The notes under the pieces are model-generated. The model was not told the DNA's origin. It did no database searches and worked only from the letters and a program-made list of their open reading frames with translations. The position numbers and the translations under genes were made by a program. This document shows, in pieces, positions 11,730 to 21,458 of a stretch of 64,000 bases of DNA. The DNA comes from Sabellastarte sp. h YS-2021 (taxonomy: Eukaryota; Annelida; Polychaeta; Sabellida; Sabellidae): the NCBI GenBank assembly GCA_964017235.1, contig OZ024927.1, forward strand, positions 57,045,293 through 57,109,292. Direction: 5' to 3'. Positions within the stretch are counted from its first letter, which is position 1, and the number at the start of each line of letters is the position of its first letter.

Positions 11730-12887
11730 AATTTTGATGAAATCACTCTATCTTGAACGGTTAAGAAGATAGAAGCAAATTTCTGTTTTTCTATTTTTGG
11801 CAAAAATTTGAAAATTCAAAATGGCCGCCATTTTTGGGAAAAGGAAATTTTTTTGAAAATTGCCAAGAGTACATTTCTTAGATATGCCATGGGTCAAAAA
11901 TTTCAACGAAATAACTCTATTTTGCACGGTTAAGGCAAATTTGTGTTTTTCCATTTTGGGCAAAAATTCAAAAATTCCCTGTGAGTCGAAAATTTCAATG
12001 AAATTGCTCTATCTTGCACGGTTAAGGAGATAGAAGCAATTTTGTGTTTTGCCATTATGGGCAAAAATTCGAAAATTCAAAATGGCCGCCATATGTGGAA
12101 AGAGGAAAATTTTTGAAAATTGCTAAGAGTACAATGCTCAGATACCCTGTGGGTCGAAAATTTCGACGAAATCCCTCTATCTCACACGGTTAAAGAGATA
12201 GAAGCAATTTTGTGTTTTGCCATTTTTGGGCAAAAATTCGAAAATTCAAAATGGCCGCCATATGTGGAAAGAGGAAATTTTTTTGAAAATTGCTAAGAGT
12301 GCATTTCTGAGATAACCTGTGGGTCGAAAATTTCGACGAAATCGCTCTATCTCGCACGGTTAAGGAGACAGAAGCAATTTTGTGTTTTGCCATTTTGGGC
12401 AAAAATTCGAAAATTCAAAATGGCTGCCATTTTTGGGGACGGGAAAATTTTTTGAAATTGCCAAGAGTACATTGCTCGGATACCCTGTGGGTCGAAAATT
12501 TCGACGAAATCGCTCTGTGTCACACAGTTAAGGAGATAGAAGCAAATTCGTGTTTTGCCATTTTTGGCAAAAATTCGAAAATTCAAAATGGCCGCCATTT
12601 TTGGAGAGGAAAAAATTTTTGAAAATTGCCAAGCGAACATTTCTCAGATACCCTGTGGCTTGAAAATTTCGACGAAATTGCTCTATCTCACACGGTTAAG
12701 GAGATAGAAGCAAATTTGTGTTTTGCCATTTTTGGCAAAAATTCGAAAATTCAAAATGGCCACCATTTTTGGGGAGGGAAAATTTTTTTAAAAATTGCCA
12801 AGAGTACAATGCTCAGATACCCTGTGGTTTGAAAATTTTGACGAAATCGCTCTATCTCGCACGGTTAAGGAGATAGAAGCAAATTTG
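11730..12887. repeat. ~168-bp satellite of family D, left of DIRS
   Basis: The unit length is 168-169 bp, measured from AGGAGATAGAAGC at 12,363, 12,531, 12,699 and 12,868. Each unit has CGCACGGTTAAGGAGATAGA, a TTCAAAATGGCCGCCAT core, a GAGGGGAAAATTTTTTGAAAA block and CCCTGTGGGTCGAAAATTT. The array continues without a missing base on the far side of the DIRS at 19,172-19,515. Confidence 0.92.
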
Positions 12888-13100
12888 CAAATTTAATAAG
12901 TAAATTAAATTTTTATAAGTTAATACCCTATCCAATGGACAATAGCTTATCCGGTCGGCGCGGACCGGCCCGCCAAACGTCAGAAAAAGACGTCCTGTGT
13001 CTCCACCGGCCAGGCCGGCCCAGTACTGTGCACTCGCCAGATGGCGTGTCGTACTTCCTTCCTGTCTAGACAGAGTGACGTCATAGCATCTTTTTCGTTG
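12888..13100. repeat. DIRS inverted terminal repeat (3' side)
   Basis: The stretch 12,930-13,100 (CCTATCCAATGGACAATAGC, GGTCGGCGCGGACCGGCC, a CCGCCAAACGTCAG block, TAGACAGAGTGACGTCA) is the inverted copy of 18,975-19,151. The outermost ~45 bp (AT-rich, TTTAATAAGTAAATTAA) differs from the other end, as is usual for DIRS elements. Confidence 0.92.
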
Positions 13101-13157
13101 TCTAAAACTCTTAGACCCCTAGTAAGCTGATAGCGGGGTCGGTGGGAGGGTCTTGTG

Positions 13158-13256
13158 TGTCCATTGGATAGGGTATTAACTTATAAAAATTTAATTTACT
13201 TATTAAATTTGCAATTTTATTGCGTTAATACATCCTATCCAATGGACAATAGCTGA
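13158..13256. repeat. DIRS internal complementary region
   Basis: The first ~50 bp (TGTCCATTGGATAGGGTATT...) are the reverse complement of the element's 3' terminus (12,893-12,948). The following ~45 bp (TTTTATTGCGTTAATACATCC...) are the reverse complement of its 5' terminus (19,130-19,171). It therefore spans both ends joined, which is how DIRS elements template circle formation. Confidence 0.93.
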
Positions 13257-13617
13257 ATAACTACCGCTTGGTAGGCGGGTAAGTTACTAGGGACTAAGAA
13301 ACTTGAACTCATTTTGGAATAATGACAATGCCTTCTAAAGCCTGGGTAGACCTTGAAGTCTAAACCCTTAGGGCTATGGTCGAATATCATCATCCGGTTA
13401 TCCGGAAAGGAACCGTCAGAGTCGACCTTGCCCCGCCCCCCCCCCCTTTTTACAGACCTGCTCGGAGGTAGGGGAAGAGAGGGATGAGTTCAGTCCCATA
13501 AATTAAGCCTCCCAGAGGAAGTACGTGAGATTTTTTTTTTTTTTTTTTTATTACTCCTTAATTATATGTGCAATATATACAAATATGTACAAGTATTTAC
13601 ATATCTACATCTCTCCT

Positions 13618-16600
13618 CTAGGTACCAGTCTGTTGGTGGATCTGCTGAGCAGCCACAACTGGTCCGAGATGGTAGAGCTCTGAGTCAGCCCAAGCCACAT
13701 CCTTCAGATAGAATTGGGTGAAGGTATTATGAGATTTCCAGTGGCAGGCTGCTAAGATCTGCTCTAAGGAGACTCCAGACTGGAAGGCCTTAGAAGCCGC
13801 AAAGGCCCTGACATCATGAGCTTTAACTTGATGTAAGGTGTGGGCCTGCTGATCAGAGAGCTCATAGCATAGGATCACAGTTTGTTTGATCCATGAGGAG
13901 ATAGTGGCAGGGGAGATGTCTTTGTCAAAACCTTTCTTGAAAGAGACAAAGACTAACTCCTTGCGCTGTCTGAGGTCTGACGTCCTGTCCAAATAGTAGC
14001 GCAAAGCTCTGACTGGACACAAGGATCTGTCAGACTTGAGGGATTTATCTAGAGTAGGAGCCAGGGCTGGTATGACCACTGGGGCTACACTCTCTGGACC
14101 CTCTTTGGCCAGCTGATTCTTGGAAAGAAAGCTGGGAGATGGAAACAGGGACACCTTAGACCAATCAGATTGGTGTCTGATGTTCTTGTGCTGCCAAGCA
14201 TGGATCTCACTCCTTCTTTTGCCAGAGCCTAGGGCTAAAAGGAAGACAGGTTTGAAGGTGAGGTGCTTCAGAGATGCCTCCCTAAGAGGTTCAAAAGGAG
14301 CCTTTGTCAGCTGGTGTAGTACCAGGGAAAGGTTCCAGGAGGGAATCCCCCTCCGCCCTTTGGGTCTATCTCTGTGGAAACTTTCCAAGAGACGAGTGAG
14401 ATTATCATCTTTGCTGATATTGACTGTTGTAGGACCCAGTTTATCAGCAATGGCAGATCTGTATCCATCAATGGTGCTGGGCTGTAACTTCTTGTCCTCA
14501 AAGAGGTACATTAGGAAGTCAGCCACCGACTTTACAGGTGGTGCCCTGAAGTCCACCTGATTAGTGACGCACCACTTTGTAAAAATGGTCCACTTCGCCT
14601 CATAGACTGATCTGGTAGATCTTCTTTGAGGAGCCTCAATTCTTGCTGCCACTGCCTCAGAGAAGCCCTGTTCTTTGATAGTTGTGGCTCTAGGAGCCAG
14701 GCATGGAGATTTAGATTGTTCAGATTTCTGTGAGGGATCTGATTGAAGGGCTGTGTTAGTAGACTGGGCAGGTTGGGCAGGCTGAGAGGGACCTGACTGG
14801 ACATGGTCACTAGATCCCAAAACCAAGGCATGTTGGGCCACCCCGGGGCAATCAGAATGAGTCTCTTGCACGGGGAGTCCAATAGCTTCTCCACCACTTT
14901 GCCCAATATGGCGGTCGGTGGGAAGGCGTATGCATCCAGATCGTCCCATGGCAGGGTAAGTGCATCCACTGCTACGGCCAGGGAGTCCGGTACTGGAGAG
15001 ACAAACTGAGGCAACTTGTGGTTGAATCTCGTGGCAAATAGATCTATTTGAGGCCAGTGCCACCGGTTGCATATTTCTTGAAAAACCTCCGGAAGGAGGG
15101 ACCACTCTGTTTGGATGGTCTGACCCAGCCTGGATAGTTTGTCTGCTATCACATTTAGATGGCCTGGGATGTGCAGAGCTTTTAGAGTCACTTGTCGCTG
15201 GGAACACCAGGTCAAGATTCTCCACAGTAGGGCACACAGTGGGCCAGACCTCATGCCTACTTCCTTGTTTATGTAAGCTACCACTGTAGTATTGTCGGTT
15301 GCCACTAGAACTATTTTGTCTACACAGAGGTCTTGGAACTCTCTGAGGGCTAGAAACACTGCTTTGAGTTCCAGATAGTTTATGTGCAGCTTGCTTTCCG
15401 GCACTGACCAGGACCCTCTTGCAGTGAACTCGTTTAAGTGAGCGCCCCACCCTTCTTTTGATGTGTCTGTAAATATCTGCAGAGCATGTCTTACTGGGTG
15501 TAATGGTTGACCTTGAAGCACATTGTCTTCGTCTAGCCACCATTGTAAGTGAGGGTGCAGGGTTCTCGGGAGGGGGATAATCTTCTCTAGAGATTCTGGT
15601 ACCCTCCAATTGTTTTTGAGATGCCACTGTAGGGGTCTCATGTGCAGTCGGCCGAGGTGAACTTGTTTCTCTGTGGCTGTTAGGAGGCCTATCAGGGACA
15701 TGAACTGTCGGACCGGACAGGCCGGTAATAACAGAATTACTTGTATCTTGTCCTGAAGGCTTTGCCACCGGTCCGGGGTCAGTCTGACCCGGCCGGACCT
15801 GAGATCGAACTGGTAACCTACAAAGTCGAAGACCTGCTTGGGTTCCAGCTCTGATTTTTCTAAATTCACCAACCAACCGAGGTCCTGGCACATCTTGACC
15901 AGGATTTGGGTGTGATGGAGACAAGTTTCTTGGGATCTGGCTCTCACCAACCAGTCGTCTAGGTACTGGTGGATTCTTATACCCTTGTGTATGGCCATCA
16001 GTTTCACCTCTTTTGCCAAAACAGTGAACTCCATGGGCGCTGTGGACAGACCAAAGGGCAACGCCTTGAATTGGTAAGTCCGGCCTTGGACATGAAATCT
16101 TAGGTATTTCCTGGATTATTCCTGTATTGGAATGTGGAAGTAGGCATCCTTGAAGTCTACTGAGGTGACCCACTCCCCTTGTTGGAGAGATGTTCTGATG
16201 GTTTCCGGTGTCTCCATTTTGAATTTCTCCACCTTGAGGAAAAGGTTTAGTTTGCTTAGATCCAGTATTGGCCTCCATTTGTTGTTGGGTTTTGGAACTA
16301 GAAAGAGTCGATTGAAAAACCCCAGAGATGTCTGATTGTGCACAAATTCTACTGCATTTTTGTCCATAAGCTGATGTAATGCCTCCAACAGGTAGCTGTT
16401 CCTGTGGGGATTGACATAACGGCTTACGACAGTGGGAGACCTTGTAAGATTTGGCCGGATCCGAAAGGGAAGGGTGTAACCTTCTCTCAGGATTTGAACT
16501 ATTTTCGGACCGGCCCCTAGATCCAGCCAAGTTTGCCAAAAGTTTTGAAGTCTGGCCCCTACAGGCAGATTTGAGGCAACATTTTTGACACTTGTTACAG

Positions 16601-16824
16601 GTTGAACATAAGACAATGGAATGACACAAGAAGCACTTTTCACAGATTTTAATGTACTTTCTTTCTGATAACAGACTGCTGCCCCGGGACTTATTTCTTT
16701 CCTTTGTGAAAGCCCGGGCGCAGTATGAACATTTGCAACAACAAGAGGTTTTACACTTAAAGAATTGTCTATTGTCTGTGATGAGCTTCCGGCCAGCAGC
16801 CTTGCCTGTACAAGTGTTATACAA
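13618..16824 (-). CDS. DIRS ORF with Cys-rich start and tyrosine recombinase at C-terminus
   Basis: The intact 1068-codon frame starts 6 bases after the gag-like stop codon. Residues ~23-95 are Cys-rich (CKCSYC, CEKCFLCHS, CNKCQKCC), resembling zinc ribbons. Residues ~735-1068 (about 13,618-14,620) form a tyrosine recombinase: catalytic Arg in GKRRSEIHA, HxxR as AHDVR, HW as ACHWKS, and Tyr in QFYLKD. The enzyme would integrate the circular DNA intermediate without target duplication. The middle of the frame overlaps the reverse transcriptase frame and is Pro/Ser/Arg-rich; whether it is translated as such or the recombinase is made from a shorter product is unknown. It is the only frame of this element with no visible lesion. 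Confidence 0.85.
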   Translation of the reverse strand: MYNTCTGKAAGRKLITDNRQFFKCKTSCCCKCSYCARAFTKERNKSRGSSLLSERKYIKICEKCFLCHSIVLCSTCNKCQKCCLKSACRGQTSKLLANLAGSRGRSENSSNPERRLHPSLSDPAKSYKVSHCRKPLCQSPQEQLPVGGITSAYGQKCSRICAQSDISGVFQSTLSSSKTQQQMEANTGSKQTKPFPQGGEIQNGDTGNHQNISPTRGVGHLSRLQGCLLPHSNTGIIQEIPKISCPRPDLPIQGVALWSVHSAHGVHCFGKRGETDGHTQGYKNPPVPRRLVGESQIPRNLSPSHPNPGQDVPGPRLVGEFRKIRAGTQAGLRLCRLPVRSQVRPGQTDPGPVAKPSGQDTSNSVITGLSGPTVHVPDRPPNSHRETSSPRPTAHETPTVASQKQLEGTRISREDYPPPENPAPSLTMVARRRQCASRSTITPSKTCSADIYRHIKRRVGRSLKRVHCKRVLVSAGKQAAHKLSGTQSSVSSPQRVPRPLCRQNSSSGNRQYYSGSLHKQGSRHEVWPTVCPTVENLDLVFPATSDSKSSAHPRPSKCDSRQTIQAGSDHPNRVVPPSGGFSRNMQPVALASNRSICHEIQPQVASVCLSSTGLPGRSSGCTYPAMGRSGCIRLPTDRHIGQSGGEAIGLPVQETHSDCPGVAQHALVLGSSDHVQSGPSQPAQPAQSTNTALQSDPSQKSEQSKSPCLAPRATTIKEQGFSEAVAARIEAPQRRSTRSVYEAKWTIFTKWCVTNQVDFRAPPVKSVADFLMYLFEDKKLQPSTIDGYRSAIADKLGPTTVNISKDDNLTRLLESFHRDRPKGRRGIPSWNLSLVLHQLTKAPFEPLREASLKHLTFKPVFLLALGSGKRRSEIHAWQHKNIRHQSDWSKVSLFPSPSFLSKNQLAKEGPESVAPVVIPALAPTLDKSLKSDRSLCPVRALRYYLDRTSDLRQRKELVFVSFKKGFDKDISPATISSWIKQTVILCYELSDQQAHTLHQVKAHDVRAFAASKAFQSGVSLEQILAACHWKSHNTFTQFYLKDVAWADSELYHLGPVVAAQQIHQQTGT

Positions 16825-16976
16825 TGACTGTCATTTATACGACTGCTGGCCCTTGGCTGGTCGGGTGGAGTACTGGTACTTGCCTTTCCCTCTACGGCGT
16901 TGGCCATGAGAAGAGATATTCTTCCAAGCCGGCCTATCCTGTCTTGAACTATCCGGCTTCTTGTCATGTTTCTCAT
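14532..16976 (-). pseudogene. DIRS reverse transcriptase-RNase H-methyltransferase, one internal stop
   Basis: An 815-codon frame copies the element RNA into DNA and removes RNA. In order it shows RT fingers (RPILDLSKLN, VDFKDAYFHIP), LPFGLSTAPMEF, the catalytic YLDDW (about 15,951-15,965), RNase H (FTDTSKEGWG, ESKLHINYLEL, ATDNTTVVAYINKE, IADKLSR), then the DAM-like methyltransferase typical of DIRS (DLFATRFNHKLPQF, LIAPGWPNMPWF). A single TAA at 16,116-16,118, just after the first catalytic Asp box, splits it; both halves are in the same frame. The recombinase frame overlaps it. The true start is uncertain, because the Cys-rich region upstream lies in the other frame. Confidence 0.9.
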
Positions 16977-18853
16977 AAGGGTGGTATCGCCCCTTCTTGT
17001 AAACTGAGCCGGAACGATTTCTATCTAGGGCTGCTATGTCCTCTTCCGCCTGTTTGACAATCTTATCAGGGAAGAGGGTGTCCAGATCCAGAGGGGCTGC
17101 CCTGAGTGCATTTAAAGTGTCAGCTTTAACTCCGGCTTTCAGGTATGACAGGTAGGAGTCTCTTCTCATTAAAGTCGTGTTTGCTACATTGACAAAAACA
17201 AAGTCGGTCAAGTGTTCCATTGCCCGAGCCATAGCATGGCACACACTAGCGTTGAAATCTAGTAGAAACTGCAGCTCGTCAGTGGCTGTTGAAACTTTAC
17301 TGGCCGACTTGCCCTTTGACTCTGTCCGGATGGTCTTGAGATGGGATTGCATGCTTTGCTGGACCTTGAGAAGACAGCGATTAAATCCGGGAGCCTGATT
17401 ACATATTACAGAGGACTCTCTGGCCGACCTTTCCCATTTCCTGAGGTTCTCTTGAGATATGGGCCAAGACAAGGGTGGGTTAGAGGCGATGCCGGCTTGT
17501 CGGGCTATTCTCAGGTAGGTACTGTTCAGCCTGGAGGAACCCGTATTCCAGGACTTGAGAGAGTCAGAACTGTCTGTTTTAACTTCTGAATGTAAGCTGT
17601 ACCATTTTGACTGCGACTTGGCCGTCCGGACAAACTGGTCCCTTTGTAGAGTGCCTGCCTCAGTGGTACGTGAGGGATAACCTTGTGTTAAGGTGAGATT
17701 AAGCTTGCTCAGTTTGCTACACAACCACTCGTCGGTGGGTAAGGCGACAGAAACTTTCCCTGGTGTCTGCATTTTTGGCCCAGCAAAGGGGTTGTCGTCT
17801 GATGACTTAGTGCCAGAGTCCATGTCAGGGATGTGGTTCCATCCCATATAGGACCGGATGCCCCTCATGGTCTCCCTGTAGGACTGTTCCTCTGAGAGGG
17901 ATTGATCCGGGACGGTGAGGGAAACATCTTGTTCATCAGAGAGCTCGCCCTCTTCTGGGAAAAGATCTACTGGAGGACGGTCGGAAGTGATGCTATCCAC
18001 ATCCGAGTCACTTGAAGAAGTGTCTTTCCTGGTAACATCCAAAGTACCGGGCACATGCTTCTTAACAGTAGGTCGGTCGGACACACTAGAAGTTCCTGGT
18101 GGTTGAAAAGGCGGGGATACATCTGATCCGGCCTGTGAAGCAGTAGCTGAGCTAGCAGGGTCGGTAGCCGGTAGAGTAGAGGTGGGAAGTGGGTGAGAAG
18201 GCTGGTCGGTTGGTTTCAGAAAGGGTTCAGTGCTGACACTAGCAGGGGGAGCATGAGTAGGTGCCACCTTGACCGTAGTAAACACAGGCTCTTGAGGTCG
18301 GTCTAAAGATTTGGAGAGGAGGACAGCCTCCAACCGGTTGAACCGGTCCGACCACTTCTGCTCCATCACTTCTAACTTCTGGTCGGTACTAGAGGTAGAT
18401 GAGGTTCGGTGAGATGAAGATTTGACCGACTTGTCAGCTTTAACCGACTTTTCACTGGAAGCCTTCTTGTCCTCCTTCTTCTTTTTCTTTTCCACAGGCT
18501 GATCACTCAAACCAGGCGACCTAGAGGTGCTCTGGCCATCCACAACCCCCATTACCGTCACTAAGGACGGGTCCACAAGGGTGGGACTGAGAGTGGAGTC
18601 TGTAGACGATTTCTTAGCTGGGGTAGAAGACTTGGATTCCCTCTTCTCCTTCTTGATTTGATAAGACGGGGTAGATAAATGAACTAACTGTTCTGGTGTA
18701 AGGGCATTACAATGAAGGCAATCCGCCCCTTCCTTCTCTACACAAGGGTCCTTTCCCCTTCTTCTTGTCACGACAGCGTGCACAAAATGCATGAGTGTCA
18801 TAACCAGCCATCATGTGGCCACAACTACCCCGTCGCTGACTGGGAGAAGACAT
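16831..18853 (-). pseudogene. DIRS gag-like ORF1, frameshifted near its start
   Basis: The long frame runs from about 18,801 to 16,831 (656 codons if read from an internal Met). The likely real start is the ATG at 18,851-18,853. From there the frame encodes a Cys/His motif (GHMMAGYDTHAFCARC) typical of DIRS ORF1 and shifts by one base in the purine run near 18,750-18,760. The protein has an N-terminal zinc-binding motif (CLHC, LTPEQLVHLSTPSY), a long Ser/Thr/Pro/Asp-rich linker with a Lys-rich patch, and a C-terminal region ending in a basic RRRGKGKYQYS tail. It is the putative nucleocapsid-like protein. Confidence 0.8.
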
Positions 18854-18974
18854 AGTGAGCTATAAGTCTTCTAGAAATCGTTAGTACAAAAATAAAAGCA
18901 ATTAACATAATAGTTCTCACATAAAACTTGAAAATATATAATCTCAGAAAAAACCGTGTCACAAGTACATGCGC

Positions 18975-19171
18975 CAAACGAAAAAGATGCTATGACGTCA
19001 CTCTGTCTAGACAGGAAGGAAGTACGACACGCCATCTGGCGAGTGCACAGTACTGGGCCAGCCTGGCCGGTGGAGACACAGGACGTCTTTTTCTGACGTT
19101 TGGCGGGCCGGTCCGCGCCGACCGGATAAGCTATTGTCCATTGGATAGGATGTATTAACGCAATAAAATTG
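18975..19171. repeat. DIRS inverted terminal repeat (5' side)
   Basis: Inverted copy of 12,935-13,100; the terminal bases ATGTATTAACGCAATAAAATTG adjoin the satellite. The gag-like ORF begins ~120 bp inside, so the promoter presumably lies in this repeat. Confidence 0.9.
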
Positions 19172-19515
19172 TGTTTTGCCATTTTTGGCAAATATTCGAA
19201 AATTCAAAATGGCCGCCATTTTTGGGGAGGGGAAAATTTTTTGAAAACTGCAAAGATTACATTGCTTAGATAGCCTGTGGGTCGAAAATTTTGACGAAAT
19301 CGCTCTATATCGCACGGTTAAGGAGATAGAAGCAAATTTGTGTTTTGCCATTTTTGGCAAAAATTAGAAAATTCAAAATGGCCGCCATTCTTGGGGAGGG
19401 GAAAATTTTTTGAAAATTCCAAAGAGTACATTCCTTAGATACCCGGTGGTCGAAAATTTCGACGAAATCGCTCTATCTCGCGCGGTTTAGGAGATATGAG
19501 CACATTTGCCTTTTT
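19172..19515. repeat. ~168-bp satellite of family D, right of DIRS
   Basis: Two further units continue the array broken at 12,887, followed by the unique 3' domain of family D (TCTATGAAGCAATTCCCCCC, CCATACCAAATTTCAGAAAG), which occurs again at 26,120-26,230. Confidence 0.9.
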
Positions 19516-19934
19516 CAGTATTCAAAATAGCCAATTACTCAATTATTTAATTAATTACTCACTCATCTATGAAGCAATTCCCCCCAAAAGCGATCCAATA
19601 CAAGCTATTAACCCAATGAACCTCCATACCAAATTTCAGAAAGCTAGGCTTAATAGCATTCCTTAAAATGTCTGGAAACCAAAGAGATACTCAAAAGTAG
19701 CAAAGTAGCTATTACTCAGTTAGCTATAGAGCTATCATCACCAAAAGCAATCCCATACAAGCTATTAACCCAATAAACCTGCATGCCAAATTTGGTAAAG
19801 ATAGGATCAGAACTGTTGCCTAAAATGTCTGGAAACCAAGTGGGACGCCGGACCCCTTACGCCGGACGGCGGAAAAAGCAAAAATAATATGCCCAACCCC
19901 AGTGGGGTGGACATAATTACGAGATAGTAAGTTG

Positions 19935-20800
19935 TAACTAGAGGATCGCTCGCAAAAGAAAAGATAATGTTTTTGCACAGCAAAAACAAAGAGTCCCGAA
20001 AGGGATATAGAGGTGAGTCCTCTATCTAGCACAGTTTTCGAGATATAAGCATTTTTGTCTTTTGCAATTTTTGCGAAAAATTCAAAAATTGAAAATTAGT
20101 GCCATTTTTGGTGAGACAAAATTGTTTTAAAAAACTGGAATAGCGACTCTACAGAGATACCCTGTGGGTCAACAATTTTGTTGAAATTGCTCTATCTAGT
20201 GCGGTTTTCGAGATATATGTTTTGCAATTTTTGCAAAAAATTTGAAAATTCAAAATGGCCGCCCTTTTTTGCGAGACAAAATTTTTTTGGAAAATTGGGA
20301 TGGCTACTCTTTAGAGGTACCGTGTGTGTCAAAATTTTGTCGAAATCCCTCTATCTAGCACGGTTATCAAGATATAAACATTTTTGTGTTTTGCAGTTTT
20401 GAAAAATTTGAAAATTCAAAATGGCCACCATTTTTGGCAAGACACATCTAGACATCTATGGTCCGATTGATCAAGAAAATCCTTTCCGACCTGCGAAATT
20501 TGGTCTAGAATGTACCTGGTAAATTTTATAACACTAGTGTGTGTGTTTTTTATCCAAAACGCGATGGCGAGGTGTTTTTGAAATGTGCTTAAGGTTACCT
20601 TAGATAGAGCTTAAGGTTTGCGCAAAGTATCCCAAAAATTTACCTGCCCCTATAGTTTTAAAGAAAGATAAAAAGGAAAGAAAAATTTGAAAGCTCAAGA
20701 AGTTATTCAAGGGAGACCATAATCCTGTGGCGGCAGCGGGGATCAGTTGAACTTACGTGAAAACAAAAAAGCACCCCTGACGGGCTGCTTAGATGGGCTG
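19935..20800. mobile_element. Chimeric element: family B 5' end joined to family C 3' end
   Basis: It starts AACTAGAGGATCGCTCGCAA, with the GTTTTTGCACAGCAAAAAC stem and GAGTCCCGAAAGG of family B, then 2.5 units of the ~170-bp satellite. At about 20,441 it switches to ACATCTAGACATCTATGGTC, which is the family C 3' domain (same as 10,945-11,290), and ends in the AAGCACCCC...GGGCTGCTT hairpin near 20,770-20,792. The similarity with 10,945 continues past the hairpin to about 21,005, so recombination or segmental duplication is also possible. Confidence 0.6.
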
Positions 20801-21371
20801 CTTAATTAGGACATACTATGTCATAACTACAACTTACTATCTTGTATATAAGAAATACCATAAGTCGTAATTACGATATAACATATCTTGTAATTATGAG
20901 ATAGCATAAATCATAATTACGAGAGAGCAGATATCATAAGTCATGATAACAAGATACTTCCAGACATATATACAAGTTAAAACAGAATTACTGAATTCTA
21001 GCTTATAAATAGTGGATACTTTTGCTTAGACAGTTAGTGCTTTTCCAGAAATGTGGATCCGGAGTATGAATACGAATATGCACTTTAAGATTGCATAATT
21101 GAAATTTTGGAAAATAGAGGGTCAGTAATAGTGGTTCTAATGTAGTTTCATGAAACACTCACTTTGTAACTTTGTTGCAAGTGCTTCAAAACATTTCCAG
21201 TCGTAATTACAACTTACGCTATCTTGTAAATACAACTAATGCTATATTGTAATTACAAGATATGTTATCTCATAATTTTACGACTTATGCTATCGCGTAA
21301 TTATGAGATATGCTATCTTATGCTATGTCGTAATTATGACTTATGGTATCTCTTAATTACGAGATAGTAAG
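20801..21371. repeat. Palindromic AT repeats and unique spacer
   Basis: Two tracts of TCGTAATTACGA-type repeats (20,801-20,950 and 21,200-21,370) flank about 200 bp of unique AT-rich DNA. No gene is seen. Confidence 0.5.
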
Positions 21372-21458
21372 TTGTAACTAGAGGATCGCTCGCAAAAGAA
21401 AAGATAATATTTTTGCACAGCAAAAACAAAGCGTCCCGAAAAGGATATAATAATAATA

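Larger units (their letters stand above)
12888..19171 (-). mobile_element. Near-complete DIRS-type tyrosine-recombinase retrotransposon
   Basis: About 6.28 kb long, transcribed on the minus strand. It has inverted terminal repeats, an internal complementary region near the 3' end, and the full DIRS gene set: gag-like, reverse transcriptase-RNase H-methyltransferase, and tyrosine recombinase. It has no direct target duplication. The left flank ends ...AAATTTG and the right flank continues TGTTTTGCC, which together rebuild an intact ~168-bp satellite unit, with TTG shared at the junction. This is the expected signature of recombinase-mediated insertion. The gag frame carries a frameshift and the reverse transcriptase a stop, so this copy is young but probably defective. 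Confidence 0.95.
11485..19912. mobile_element. Family D non-autonomous element, copy 1, split by DIRS
   Basis: It begins ACTAAAAATAGGACGCCC, shared with 24,601 and 55,211. Near its 5' end is AATGTCCACCCCATG (about 11,578). Its core is the ~168-bp satellite and it ends in the stem CCCAACCCCAGTGGGGTGG ATAAT at about 19,889-19,915. The DIRS element 12,888-19,171 is inserted in the core. Without the DIRS it would be about 2.1 kb. Confidence 0.65.

Noticed and set aside
12380..12832. Open frames across the AAAATGGCCGCCAT satellite
   Set aside because: They repeat with the 168-bp unit on both strands and carry frame-independent composition; no coding signal.
14803..18106. Plus-strand open frames across the DIRS element
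   Set aside because: They are antisense shadows of the gag, polymerase and recombinase frames, without motifs.
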